Below the pieces are notes generated by a model. That model saw only the letters and a program-made list of their open reading frames with translations. It was not told the DNA's origin and ran no database searches. Of a DNA stretch of 64,000 nucleotides, positions 55,422 to 64,000 are shown in pieces. The position numbers were made by a program, and so were the translations under genes. Within the stretch, counting starts at the first letter, position 1. Each line of letters starts with the position of its first letter. The DNA lies in NCBI GenBank assembly GCA_028564925.1, contig CM053032.1:119238490-119302489 (forward strand), written 5' to 3'. The stretch is from Lithobates sylvaticus (Eukaryota > Chordata > Amphibia > Anura > Ranidae).

Positions 55422-57722
55422 TAGGGATGAGCTTTGAGTTCGAGTCGAACTCATGCTCGACTCGAACATTGCCCGTTCGCCTGTTCAGCGAACAGCGAAC
55501 AATTTGGGGTGTTTGCGGCAAATTCGAAAAGCACCCTGTAAAAGTCTATGGGAGAAATCTCAAGTGCTAATTTTAAAAGCCTATATGCAAGTTATTGTCA
55601 TAAAAAGTGTTTGTGGACCTGGGTCCTGCCCCAGGGGACATGTATCAATGCAATTTTTTTTTTTTAAAACGGACGTTTTTTCAGGAGCAGTGATTTTAAT
55701 AATGCTTAAAGTGAAACAATAAAAGTGTAATATTCCTTTAAATTTCATACCTGGGGGGTGTCTATAGTATGCCTGTGAAGGGGCGCATGTTTCCCGTGCT
55801 TAGAACTGTCCCTGCACGAAGTGTCATTTTTGCAGGAAAAAAAGCTATTTAAAATCACTCGCGGCTAATGAATTGCCGGCTCCCATAAGACAGAGAACAG
55901 TCATTCATTGAAAGTCATTGATAAAAAAAAAAGTCATTTAATTAGCAGGCCCTTCAGGTCTGCTATGGATATTAAGGGGAACCCTGCGTCAAATAAAAAA
56001 AAAATTACGTGGGTGTCCCCCTAAATATCCATACCAGACCCTTATCCGAGCACGCAACCTGGCAGGCCACAGGAAAAGAGGGGGGGACGGGAGCGCCCCC
56101 CCTCCTGAACCGTACCAGGCCACATGCCCTCAACATTGGGAGGGTGTTTTGGGGGTCTGTGACCCCTCAAAGCACCATGTCCCCATGTTGATGGGGACAA
56201 GGGCCTCTTCCCCACAACCCTGGCCATTGGTTGTGGGGGTCTGGGGGTGGGGGAGCTTATCAGAATCTGGAAGCCCCCTTTAACAAGGGGACCCCCAGAT
56301 CCCAACCCCCCCTGTGTGAAATGGTACCATTTCACCAAAAAAATTACAAAAATGTTAAAAATGACAGGAGACGGTCTTTGACAATTCCTTTATTAAAATC
56401 TTCTTTCATCTTCTTTTTTCTGGTCTTCCTTCTTCCTTTCTTCATCCTTCGGTTTCTTCATCTTCTTCTTCCATCTTCTTCCATCTTCTTCTTCCTCCAA
56501 TCCGCTTCTTCTTGCTCTGGTCTTCTCGTCCGGCATCTTCTTCCAAGGCGTCGGCGTCTCTTCTTGGGCCGCTCTGCGCAATGGGAGGCTCCTGCTGTGT
56601 GAGGCTTCGCTGCGTCTGACAGCTCTTTTATAACGGAGGGTGGGGCCACCTGGTGACCCCGCCCCCCTCTGACATCATGGGGAAAGCCATAGGGAAGTCC
56701 CCATGACGTCCCCGTGCGTCAGAGGGGGGAGGTCACCAGGTGGCCCCGCCCTCCGTTATAAAATAGCTGTCAGACGCAGCGAAGCCTCACACAGCGGGAG
56801 CATCCCATTGCGCGGAGCGGCCCAAGAAGAGACGCCGACGCCTTGTAAGAAGATGCCGGACGAGAAGACCAGAGCAAGAAGAAGCGGATCGGAGGAAGAA
56901 GAAGATGGAAGAAGAAGATGAAGAAACCGAAGGATGAAGAAAGGAAGAAGGAAGACCAGAAGAAAGAAGATTTTAATAAAGGAATTGTCAAAGACCGTCT
57001 CCTGTCATTTTTAACATTTTTGTCACTTTTTAGGTGAAATGGTAGGGGTACTTTTGTACCCCCTTACCAATTCACACGGGGGGGGCGGGATCTGGGGGTC
57101 CCCTTGTTAAAGGGGCTTCCAGATTCTGATAAGCCCCCCGCCCCCAGACCCCCACAACCAATGGCCAGGGTTGTGGGGAAGAGGCCCTTGTCCCTATCAA
57201 CATGGGGACATGGTGCTTTGAGGGGTCACAGACCCCCAAAGCACCCTCCCAATGTTGAGGGCATGTGGCCTCTCGCCCCTTTTTTCCTGCGGCCTGCCAG
57301 GTTGCATGCTTGGATAAGGGTCTGGTATGGATTTTGAGGGGGACCCCACGCCATTTTTTTTTTTTGGCCGGGGGTCCCCTTAAAATCCATCCCAGACCTG
57401 AAGGGTCTGGTATGGATATTTAGGGGGACCCCCACGTCATTTTGTTAAAAAAATTTGAAGCAGGGTTTCCCTTAATATCCATAGCAGACCTGAAGGGCCT
57501 GGTAATTGAATTTGGGGGGACCCCCACGCTTTTTTTTTTCTTTTTTTTTATCAATGACTTTCAATGAATGACTGTTCTCTGAGTTACGGGAGTCGGCAAT
57601 TCATTAGCCGCAAGTGATTTTAAATAGCTTTTTTTCCTGCAAAAATGACACTTTGTGCAGGGACAGTTCTAAGCACGGGAAACATGCGCCCCTTCACAGG
57701 CATACTATAGACACCCCCCAGG
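55422..57722. mobile_element. hAT-D: fold-back element with hAT-type left end
   Basis: The left end TAGGGATGAGCTTTGAG fits the TIR of hAT-B/C, and the next 400 bp share family blocks (GGTCCTGCCCCAGGGGACAT, ACCTGGGGGGTGTCTA). From 55742 to 57722 the DNA is one long inverted repeat centred near 56695, with inner palindromes. No transposase is present. The right end is hidden behind the L1 insertion at 57723, beyond the window. TTCCTGAT (55414-55421) is the expected left target duplication. Confidence 0.8.
56390..57000. repeat. Inner CTT/GAA palindrome of hAT-D with opposed TATA-like boxes
   Basis: Arms of about 300 bp meet near 56695. Each arm carries TTATAA next to AGCTGTCAGACGCAGCGAAG (56610-56635 and 56750-56785), pointing outward from the centre, and a CTT or GAA run. 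The centre has GACATCATGG / CCATGACGTC. It matches in layout the palindrome at 3440-4085. Confidence 0.75.
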
Positions 57723-58039
57723 TACGAAATTTTTTTTTTTTTTTTTTTGAAAAACTTTTTATTTTCTTAACAAACAGAACAATACAGACGTACAACAGCA
57801 CAGCCAACATCTGGCTGTCAACAGGGAAGGGACCCACACAGGGGTCACAAAGTATTGTCATAGTATCAAAAAACATTAAAGTATCTATGACTACCGTAGC
57901 ATAATGACAGCAATGAATTTGTCAAGGCTCTTGCTCCATGGGGGGGGCCAACAATGAATTAGGTCACCAAGATTATCCTATGAACCCGGTGTGTACTATA
58001 AGGAGGGTAAGGAGGGCCAACATATAGTAGAGAAGCCAC

Positions 58040-61000
58040 TTAATCTATTGCAGCAGTGGAGGGTTCCGCTAACCACTTACTCCAGACTCTGTCATGCTTT
58101 TTCGGACAACCTCTGTGTGTATAGGTGTCCCTGTAAAGGGGTATCACCTTGTTAACAAGTGATTTCCATGAGCCTATAGAGGGAGGAGTCTTTCGCTTCC
58201 AGCATAGAACAATGGATTTCCTGGCATAGAACAGCAGGAGACCCAATAGGGTTCTCTCAGCCATTCTGGGTACCAGGTCCTCCACCAGCCCCAGCAGGCA
58301 TATTTTTGGGGAAGGAGCAATAGAGATACTTAGCAGATCATTCACCTCTGAAAGGATTTGTGACCAGAAACCTGCAATTACCGGGCAGGACCAAAATATA
58401 TGGATATAGTCCCCGGGAGCATGGTCACAGCGCCAGCATTCCGGGGATAGAGAAGACCTCATCTTATGCACCCGAGCAGGAGTAAGGTACGCCCTATGAA
58501 CAATCTTATATTGAATGAGGCGGTCTCTCAAGGAAACCAGTATTTTAAATGGGAAGTCCCACACGTCCTCCCAATCCTCCGAGTCCATCTCCGGAACATC
58601 CCGGCCCCATTTCTGGTGGAGCCCGGACAGTCCAGGAGAAGAGACCCGGAGGAGGTGTGCATATAACACTGAGGTGGGTTTTTCGGAACAATCAAATCGC
58701 AAAATCCGTTCGAGGTCGGACTGCACCATCTGCCATTCACCCGGCGGGAACTGAGCTCTGAAAGCATGGGACAACTGTAGATATCTGAATTTGTGTGAAA
58801 GCGGGACATTGTGATGAGACATCAGGTGGTCAAAGGAGAATATCGTAAGATCTGCAGTGATGTCAGAGAGAGCCTTGATATGGTACCTAGCCCATACCAC
58901 TGGGTCTGGGATCTCAAGAAGGTGCTGTAGGTTGGGATTGTTCCAGAGCGGGGCGTTCGGGGACACAGCGGTCTGGGGATACTTTTCACAGGCCAGACCT
59001 TCCCTCCAGGCCCTAAGGGTGGTGCGCATGGAAGGGGTTAGGTCGTATGGAGCCTTGGGACCCCGCAAAAGAAGATTTGACAGTGCCTCCGCAGATCTCA
59101 ACACTGCAGCCTCAGCGGCCCAAGCCGAGTTGGATCTATCTGGAACAAGCCACCAGAATGCAGTGACTAGTTGAGCCGCAATGTAGTATTTATGACAGTC
59201 CGGGAATGCTAAGCCCCCCTGCGAACAAGGGCGCATTAGGGTAGTTAGCCTAAAGCGGGGGGGACGTGGACCCCAAAGAAAGGAGGAAAAAATTTGGTTT
59301 AGTTGGGAGAAGAATGACTTAGGGATCCATTGAGGGGAATTACGAAACAAGTATGTAAACTTGGGAAGGACTTTCATCTTAATGAGATTGACACGTCCTA
59401 ATAGGGACAGAGGGAGGTTCTCCCATGCTTTCAGTTTGGCTTTGACAGAGTCAATGACTGGTGACAAGTTCATTGGTATGAAGTCAGTCACGTTCCCTGA
59501 AATACACACCCCTAAGTAGGTGAACTTGTCTACCCATTGCAGCTGCAAAGATGCCGAGGCCTCTTTTTTAGCGTCGGCATCGATAGCCAACAGCTGCGAC
59601 TTTGCCCAATTAACCTTAAGCCCAGTCATCACAGAGAATTCCTCCAGGACTGACAAAGCCCCCTGTAGGGAGGGGCCAGCGTCATTCAGGAAGAGGAGGA
59701 GGTCGTCTGCATACAAGGCCACCCTCTCCTCCAGCCAGCTCAGCCGTAGACCTTTGATATGTGGCGAGACACGTAGCGCCTCCGCCACTGGTTCCATGGC
59801 AATGGCAAAAAGTGCCGGAGAGAGAGGGCAGCCCTGTCGTGTACCCCTGGAAAGTTCAAAATCAGGAGACAGACGACCCCCCAGGCGAATGGCAGCCGTA
59901 GGCGAGTGATAAATAGTCTGTAGCCAGCGAATGAATACCAAAGGAAATCCCATTCTCCGAAGAATCTCCCACAGGAAAGGCCACTCAATCAAGTCGAAAG
60001 CCTTCTCAATATCGAGAGAGGCAACCACTCTAGTTCCCTGATTGTCATGTCGTGCATGGAGGTTAGTAAACAATCTACGGAGGTTGATGTCTGTGGACTT
60101 GCGGGACATGAACCCGGTCTGATCTGAGTCAATGAGAGAGGGGAGTAATGGGTTAAGTCTAGAGGTAAGGAGTTTAGTTAGTATTTTGAGGTCCGTATTA
60201 AGGAGTGCTATAGGTCTATAAGAGGCACATAATTTGGGGTCTTTGCCCTCCTTAGGGATGAGGATAACATGTGCGTGTGCCATGGAGGGTGGGAGAGAGC
60301 CCTGATCCAAGCAGTGTGTAAATAGGGTGGCCAGCCGGGGGGCCAGCACGTTGCCGTGTGCTACATAGAAGTTGGTCGGGAGACCATCTGGGCCCGGTGC
60401 TTTGCCAGTAGATAGGGAATTAATTACATTTTGAACCTCTTCCGGGGTAATTGGGGCAACCAGTTGAGATCTTTCGGAATCCGAAAGCCAGCCAAGGGCT
60501 ATCGGGTCCAGGAGAGATGCCAACCTCTCCGGATGTAAACCAGAGGGCAGTGTAGTGGCATATAAAGACTCATAAAAACCATGGAAAGCTTGTAGAATAG
60601 CCTCCGGGGAGGAGATGGCCTCACCTGTGGGAGAGGTAAGCTCGGGGATCACGGTATGAGGGGCGTCATGGTGAGACATCATTGCCAACAGTCTGCCATT
60701 CCTGTCTCCCTGTTCAAAAAACTTTTGTTTTGCGTTATACATTTCCAGTCTAGTAACCTCTGTCATGTGTAGATGGAGACTGCATTTAGATGCATGCAAC
60801 ACATCAAAGTTTGAGGTAGAAGGGACCCTTCCATATTTGTCAGAAGCCAACCCCACCTCGCCCTCCAATGCTGCTGTGGTAGCAGCTTGTTGTACCCTGA
60901 CCGCTTTAATGGCCGAGATGTAATGGCCCCTTGTATATGCCTTGAAGGCGTCCCACTCTATCTCAGGAGAGGATGACCCTTCATTAGAGTCCCAGTAATT

Positions 61001-61825
61001 GCGTAGGGCCAGTGGGGTTTGATCGGCTATATCAGGTTGGGAAATCCATTGAGCACCCAGGCGCCACATAGAGCCACTACGAGAGGCAGAAGTGCGCAGG
61101 GTGATCTCAAGGGGGCTGTGGTCGGATAAACCGCTGGGCAAATAATTAGCTGCTATAACGTCTAACAGCAAGGAGGGGTTGGCAAACGCATAGTCAATTC
61201 TGGAGGCGGTTTTGTAGGAGGTTGAAAAACATGAATAGGATCTGGTGGATGGGAATTTCCACCTCCAGACTTCCGTGACTCCTGCATTTATCGCCCAGTT
61301 TGACAACTCCCCGCTGAATGACTTAGGTGGGATGGGCCTATCTAGATCTGGGGAGAGGATGGCATTAAAATCCCCCAGCAATAAAATTTTTGCAGGACAA
61401 TAATGGGCAATCCTCCCCAGTATAGCATGTAGAACCTCAGTCTTAAAGGGCGGAGGCACATATATGCCAGCAAAGACATACCTGTGTTGCCATAGCGTGA
61501 GCACCAGTATCACATACCTACCCAGCGGATCTGTGTGAACTGCATCTATGACACATGGGAGAGATCTATGTACCAAAATGGAGACCCCCCTCGCGTATGT
61601 CGAGTAAGAGGCATGAAAGGCCTTTTGTACCCAGGGCCTGTTCAGAGCCCTTAGCTTACTGCCCACCAGGTGTGTCTCTTGCAGAACCAGAACAGCTGGA
61701 GTATATTGTTTGATATATCGAAAAAGAAGCGCCCTCTTAAATTTGGAGTTGAGGCCACGCACGTTCCAAGACACCACTGAGAAGGTATCCTGATCACGTG
61801 ATGCCATATTCACTGTGGTCATCAT
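58040..61825 (-). CDS. L1 ORF2: endonuclease and reverse transcriptase
   Basis: 1,261 residues without interruption. The AP-type endonuclease has SWNVRGLNS (N21), LQETHL (E50), GDFNAI (D152, N154), RIDYAF (D211) and SDHSP (D235, H236). The RT has HVILIPKEGKDP (519-530), SYRPIALLNTDLKIL (535-549), VASLDIEKAFD (D605), GTRQGCPLSPALF (661-673) and YADD (705-708). A C-terminal knuckle C1130-x2-C1133-x8-H1142-x4-C1147 fits L1 ORF2. The protein nicks target DNA and primes cDNA synthesis from it. Two ATGs at residues 1 and 7 are possible starts. All key residues are present. Confidence 0.95.
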   Translation of the reverse strand: MMTTVNMASRDQDTFSVVSWNVRGLNSKFKRALLFRYIKQYTPAVLVLQETHLVGSKLRALNRPWVQKAFHASYSTYARGVSILVHRSLPCVIDAVHTDPLGRYVILVLTLWQHRYVFAGIYVPPPFKTEVLHAILGRIAHYCPAKILLLGDFNAILSPDLDRPIPPKSFSGELSNWAINAGVTEVWRWKFPSTRSYSCFSTSYKTASRIDYAFANPSLLLDVIAANYLPSGLSDHSPLEITLRTSASRSGSMWRLGAQWISQPDIADQTPLALRNYWDSNEGSSSPEIEWDAFKAYTRGHYISAIKAVRVQQAATTAALEGEVGLASDKYGRVPSTSNFDVLHASKCSLHLHMTEVTRLEMYNAKQKFFEQGDRNGRLLAMMSHHDAPHTVIPELTSPTGEAISSPEAILQAFHGFYESLYATTLPSGLHPERLASLLDPIALGWLSDSERSQLVAPITPEEVQNVINSLSTGKAPGPDGLPTNFYVAHGNVLAPRLATLFTHCLDQGSLPPSMAHAHVILIPKEGKDPKLCASYRPIALLNTDLKILTKLLTSRLNPLLPSLIDSDQTGFMSRKSTDINLRRLFTNLHARHDNQGTRVVASLDIEKAFDLIEWPFLWEILRRMGFPLVFIRWLQTIYHSPTAAIRLGGRLSPDFELSRGTRQGCPLSPALFAIAMEPVAEALRVSPHIKGLRLSWLEERVALYADDLLLFLNDAGPSLQGALSVLEEFSVMTGLKVNWAKSQLLAIDADAKKEASASLQLQWVDKFTYLGVCISGNVTDFIPMNLSPVIDSVKAKLKAWENLPLSLLGRVNLIKMKVLPKFTYLFRNSPQWIPKSFFSQLNQIFSSFLWGPRPPRFRLTTLMRPCSQGGLAFPDCHKYYIAAQLVTAFWWLVPDRSNSAWAAEAAVLRSAEALSNLLLRGPKAPYDLTPSMRTTLRAWREGLACEKYPQTAVSPNAPLWNNPNLQHLLEIPDPVVWARYHIKALSDITADLTIFSFDHLMSHHNVPLSHKFRYLQLSHAFRAQFPPGEWQMVQSDLERILRFDCSEKPTSVLYAHLLRVSSPGLSGLHQKWGRDVPEMDSEDWEDVWDFPFKILVSLRDRLIQYKIVHRAYLTPARVHKMRSSLSPECWRCDHAPGDYIHIFWSCPVIAGFWSQILSEVNDLLSISIAPSPKICLLGLVEDLVPRMAERTLLGLLLFYARKSIVLCWKRKTPPSIGSWKSLVNKVIPLYRDTYTHRGCPKKHDRVWSKWLAEPSTAAID

Positions 61826-62508
61826 AATTAAAGGAGGTTAGTAGTAGTCGAGCAAGTGACACCTGATGAGCAGCGGTGGAGCAAGAGCCATTGTACGTCA
61901 GACACAACAGAAACAGAAATGAAAAACATTCAACCAACTTAAACTTCCCAAAACATCTGGTGCCAACCCGACCAGGTCCCAACGCCTCCCAGATCCTCAT
62001 GGGGGGGGGGGGGTCGGGAAGTGGTCAGTGCCCAGAAAAAAAAAAAAAAAAAAACCTTGCCTGAGTTGGCAGTTTTAACTGCTTTGAGTAACACCCTACT
62101 ACATTGCCAATACCCCAACATAACTGGGCTTGTAGTTTTTAATCCCTTAACTTTTATAGCAATAACCAGTCACCTGCTTGAGGCTCAAGGTTCCAGGGAG
62201 GGTCCCTGTCAGTATCCGGCCTTTAACAGTAGGCGAGTGCGGGGGGACGTAGATCACGCCCCGTCCGGCGGGGGACCGGATAGTCCACCGATACCCTACG
62301 CGGGCCTTATGTCTACGGGAAGGTGTGTTGGAATTGTCACGCTATAGCTCCGATTAACAAGGATCAGGTGAGATTAGGGGAGAACATTGCTCCAAGTGAG
62401 GGGGGGGGGGGGTCCACCCGCAGCCCGCCATAGAAGGGGCCCACAGCGAGACCCCAAGAACAACATGAACAACAGCCATGGTTGGAGGTCGGAAAGGAAG
62501 GATAAGGG
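61826..62508 (-). other. L1 inter-ORF spacer
   Basis: 683 bp between ORF1 stop and ORF2 ATG. It contains a G-run on the plus strand (62000-62012), an A-run (62037-62054) and a second G-run (62400-62412). No frame continues either ORF. Translation of ORF2 would need reinitiation or internal entry over a longer stretch than in mammalian L1. Confidence 0.6.
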
Positions 62509-63381
62509 TCAGTGCAAAGACATTAGCCAGGTATCAGCCTCTTCGGGGGAATCAAAGAACTTCACCGATCCACCGTGTTGAACTCTCAGGCGACTTGGGT
62601 AGAGCATGGAATATTTGATTTCTCGGTCTCGGAGTCGTCTTCTGACCTCAGTGAAGGTTTTGCGGCGTCTCTGTAGATCTGCGGAGAAGTCAGGGTAGAG
62701 ATGCACTGTTGTATGCTCATAGGGAAGGGTGGGATGTGTGCGGGCCTCTCTGAGGATGCGGTCTCTGTCTCTGTAGTTGAGAAACATGACCAGGAAGGGT
62801 CTTGGCGGGGCCCCAGGAGTGCGCCGGCCAATTGGTACTCTGTGGGCCCTCTCCACCACATATGTCGGGGGGACTTCGGTCAGATTCAGAAGTGATTTAA
62901 AGAAGGCCTCTGCAAATTCGGCTGGCTGATCTCCCTCCACCCCCTCCGGGAGACCCAGGACCCTGACATTATTCCTCCGAAGACGATTTTCGGCGTCATC
63001 AGATTTGGCCACTAAGGATTGGACGGTGCGCTGGAGTGATTGGAGGGCATCATCATGTCGGGCGGTAAGATCCTCCGTGGTAGAGATCCGCGACTCAGAG
63101 AGTCTGCCCCGGAATTTATCCAAGTCCGCCCTGATGAGGTTGCATTCCTCAGCCAGATGGTCGATGCGGACCAGCAAGGAAGTTCTACTCTGCTCTATGG
63201 CTGCGAGGATAACATTGGTATCGTTTGGTTGCTGGGACCCCTGAGGGGGCGGAGCGGATGCTGGGCCCGCCGCTTGCTCCCTGTCTGCAATTAGCACTCT
63301 AAGCTGGTCCAGAGTGATGCTGGGACACTGGGGCGGTTGAGTTGGTGCCTTCTTGGTCACAGATTTGCCCTTTGAGGGCAT
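62509..63381 (-). CDS. L1 ORF1: RNA-binding protein
   Basis: 290 residues from the ATG at 63381 (MPSKGKSVTKKAPTQPP); the frame is open to 63426, giving a hydrophobic extension of 15 residues that is less likely to be the start. Layout: basic N-terminus, predicted coiled coil (about residues 60-135; AAIEQSRTSLLVRIDHLAEE), RRM-like block with RRNNVRVLGLPEGVEGD (about 135-151) and VVERAHRVP (about 175-183), and a C-terminal domain with RDRDRILREAR and RRRLRDREIKYSMLYPSRLR. These match the L1 ORF1p trimerising chaperone that packages LINE RNA. Confidence 0.93.
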   Translation of the reverse strand: MPSKGKSVTKKAPTQPPQCPSITLDQLRVLIADREQAAGPASAPPPQGSQQPNDTNVILAAIEQSRTSLLVRIDHLAEECNLIRADLDKFRGRLSESRISTTEDLTARHDDALQSLQRTVQSLVAKSDDAENRLRRNNVRVLGLPEGVEGDQPAEFAEAFFKSLLNLTEVPPTYVVERAHRVPIGRRTPGAPPRPFLVMFLNYRDRDRILREARTHPTLPYEHTTVHLYPDFSADLQRRRKTFTEVRRRLRDREIKYSMLYPSRLRVQHGGSVKFFDSPEEADTWLMSLH

Positions 63382-63426
63382 GAGTGAGTGTTCTGGGGGA
63401 GCTCTTGTAAATAAAATCAAAAACAA

Positions 63427-64000
63427 AAAAAAAAAAAAAACCCAGGGAGGCGGCGTGTATGCCCCTTTAAGAGCCTGTGATGTGCAGCTTGTGAGCTTTT
63501 CAGGCAGGCATCTGAGGCTGGGATAGTGGATGAATGTCTGAATGTGTGCCCCCTCCAGATATAGAGACCCAGGGCCAGGGGTACTGAGTAACCTCTACCC
63601 CCACAGTTCAGCAAGGCACAGGGGCAGGGAGGATGCTGCCTCAAAATGGCGGCGGATCGCGGGATTGTGGAGCCGGTATGCAGGACCTTCTGGCAGTCCC
63701 CTGGATCCGTGCAGCTAGCCCAGACACCCCAGGAGTCCGGATGGATGTGGGAGCGGGTGACCGCTCAGTCCGTGGATCGTGGGGGCTGACCCGGCTGAGG
63801 ATAACGGAGGCTCAGCAGGCCTCAAAATGGCCGCGGATCGCGGGAGTAAGGAGCCGGTGTCCGGGACCTCCCGGATTTAGTCCACCCTGCTGTGCTCCCC
63901 GGAGGTAGTATTGGGTGCGGATGATGGAGGGTGACGGGCGCTCGTTCGGCGGATCACGGGCCCCGGGCACTCAGGATGCTGGCTGCTCCGTAGGCCGCAA
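63427..64000 (-). promoter_or_regulatory. L1 5' leader with repeated GC-rich monomers
   Basis: Two related segments of about 180 bp start TCAAAATGGCGGCGGATCGC (63641) and TCAAAATGGCCGCGGATCGC (63823), each followed by GGGA..GAGCCGGT and GGACCT. A third GCGGATCACGGG block lies at 63948. AAAATGGCGGC (63643-63653) equals the YY1-type core. Repeated promoter monomers are known from other L1 lineages. A poly(A)/T tract (63425-63440) separates leader and ORF1. Confidence 0.65.

Larger units (their letters stand above)
57723..64000 (-). mobile_element. L1-clade LINE, both ORFs open, 5' end beyond window
   Basis: Poly(A) appears as a T run (about 57728-57749), preceded in sense by AATAAA (about 57762-57767). 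ORF2 (58040-61825) and ORF1 (62509-63381) are uninterrupted. The 5' leader holds repeated GC-rich monomers (63641 to the edge). It was inserted into the arm of hAT-D. With no visible break in either ORF it is a candidate for a recently active copy. The inter-ORF spacer of 683 bp is long and contains a homopolymer pair (T-run and C-run in sense, about 62000-62054). Confidence 0.93.

Overview
The window looks like repeat-packed vertebrate DNA, most probably from an anuran. It carries amphibian-type DIRS, Penelope-like (PLE), L1, hAT and Harbinger elements, long minisatellites and many short inverted-repeat elements. No host protein gene, tRNA or rRNA gene could be supported. The organism assignment is inference from repeat families recognised by eye; no database was searched. 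Almost every base can be placed in a transposable element or in a tandem array inside one.

The layout is a set of nested insertions. (1) 1-195 is the tail of a hAT element whose body lies outside the window. (2) 1832-15437 is a broken minus-strand DIRS-type tyrosine-recombinase retroelement, split by a Harbinger-type MITE (2185-2611), a fold-back element (3001-4790), an amphibian-type repeat (about 4835-5832) and a young PLE (6650-13825, 14-bp target duplication). (3) 15441-20850 holds a Harbinger remnant, several fold-back MITEs, a partial fold-back element and a decayed L1 fragment. (4) 20850-31055 is a decayed plus-strand PLE. It is split by a hAT (21119-27581, 8-bp duplication) that carries a second hAT (21454-27533), and by a PLE end-repeat insertion (27921-29924, 16-bp duplication) that itself holds a MITE. 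(5) 31056-55421 is a broken LTR-type element. Its first LTR holds hAT-B (32130-53219, duplication TTAAGGAG), and hAT-B's 5' array holds hAT-C (37681-51113, duplication GCAGATAG). (6) 55422 onward is a hAT-ended fold-back element, cut by a minus-strand L1 that runs off the right edge with both ORFs open.

The three transposase-bearing hAT copies (A, B, C) share one plan: a short TIR (TAGGGATG), a subterminal hairpin, palindromic CCAAT boxes, a TATA box, a large tandem array, then an ATG for a transposase of about 1,070 aa (AT-hook, acidic region, BED finger, RNase H-like core, hAT dimerisation tail), and a second array in the 3' region. The arrays in A and C share an ancestral unit of about 64 bp, and each unit ends in a sequence resembling a splice acceptor. 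The PLEs carry hammerhead-ribozyme-like cores in their end repeats.

The most notable observations are: a palindromic module shared by a hAT-ended and a Harbinger-ended fold-back element; the promoter-array-ATG plan of the hAT family; compensatory base changes in its terminal hairpin; one nonsense codon shared by hAT-B and hAT-C; inverted PLE end repeats; an L1 with both ORFs open and YY1-like sites in repeated 5' monomers; and a MITE array carrying TCTCGCGAGA motifs.
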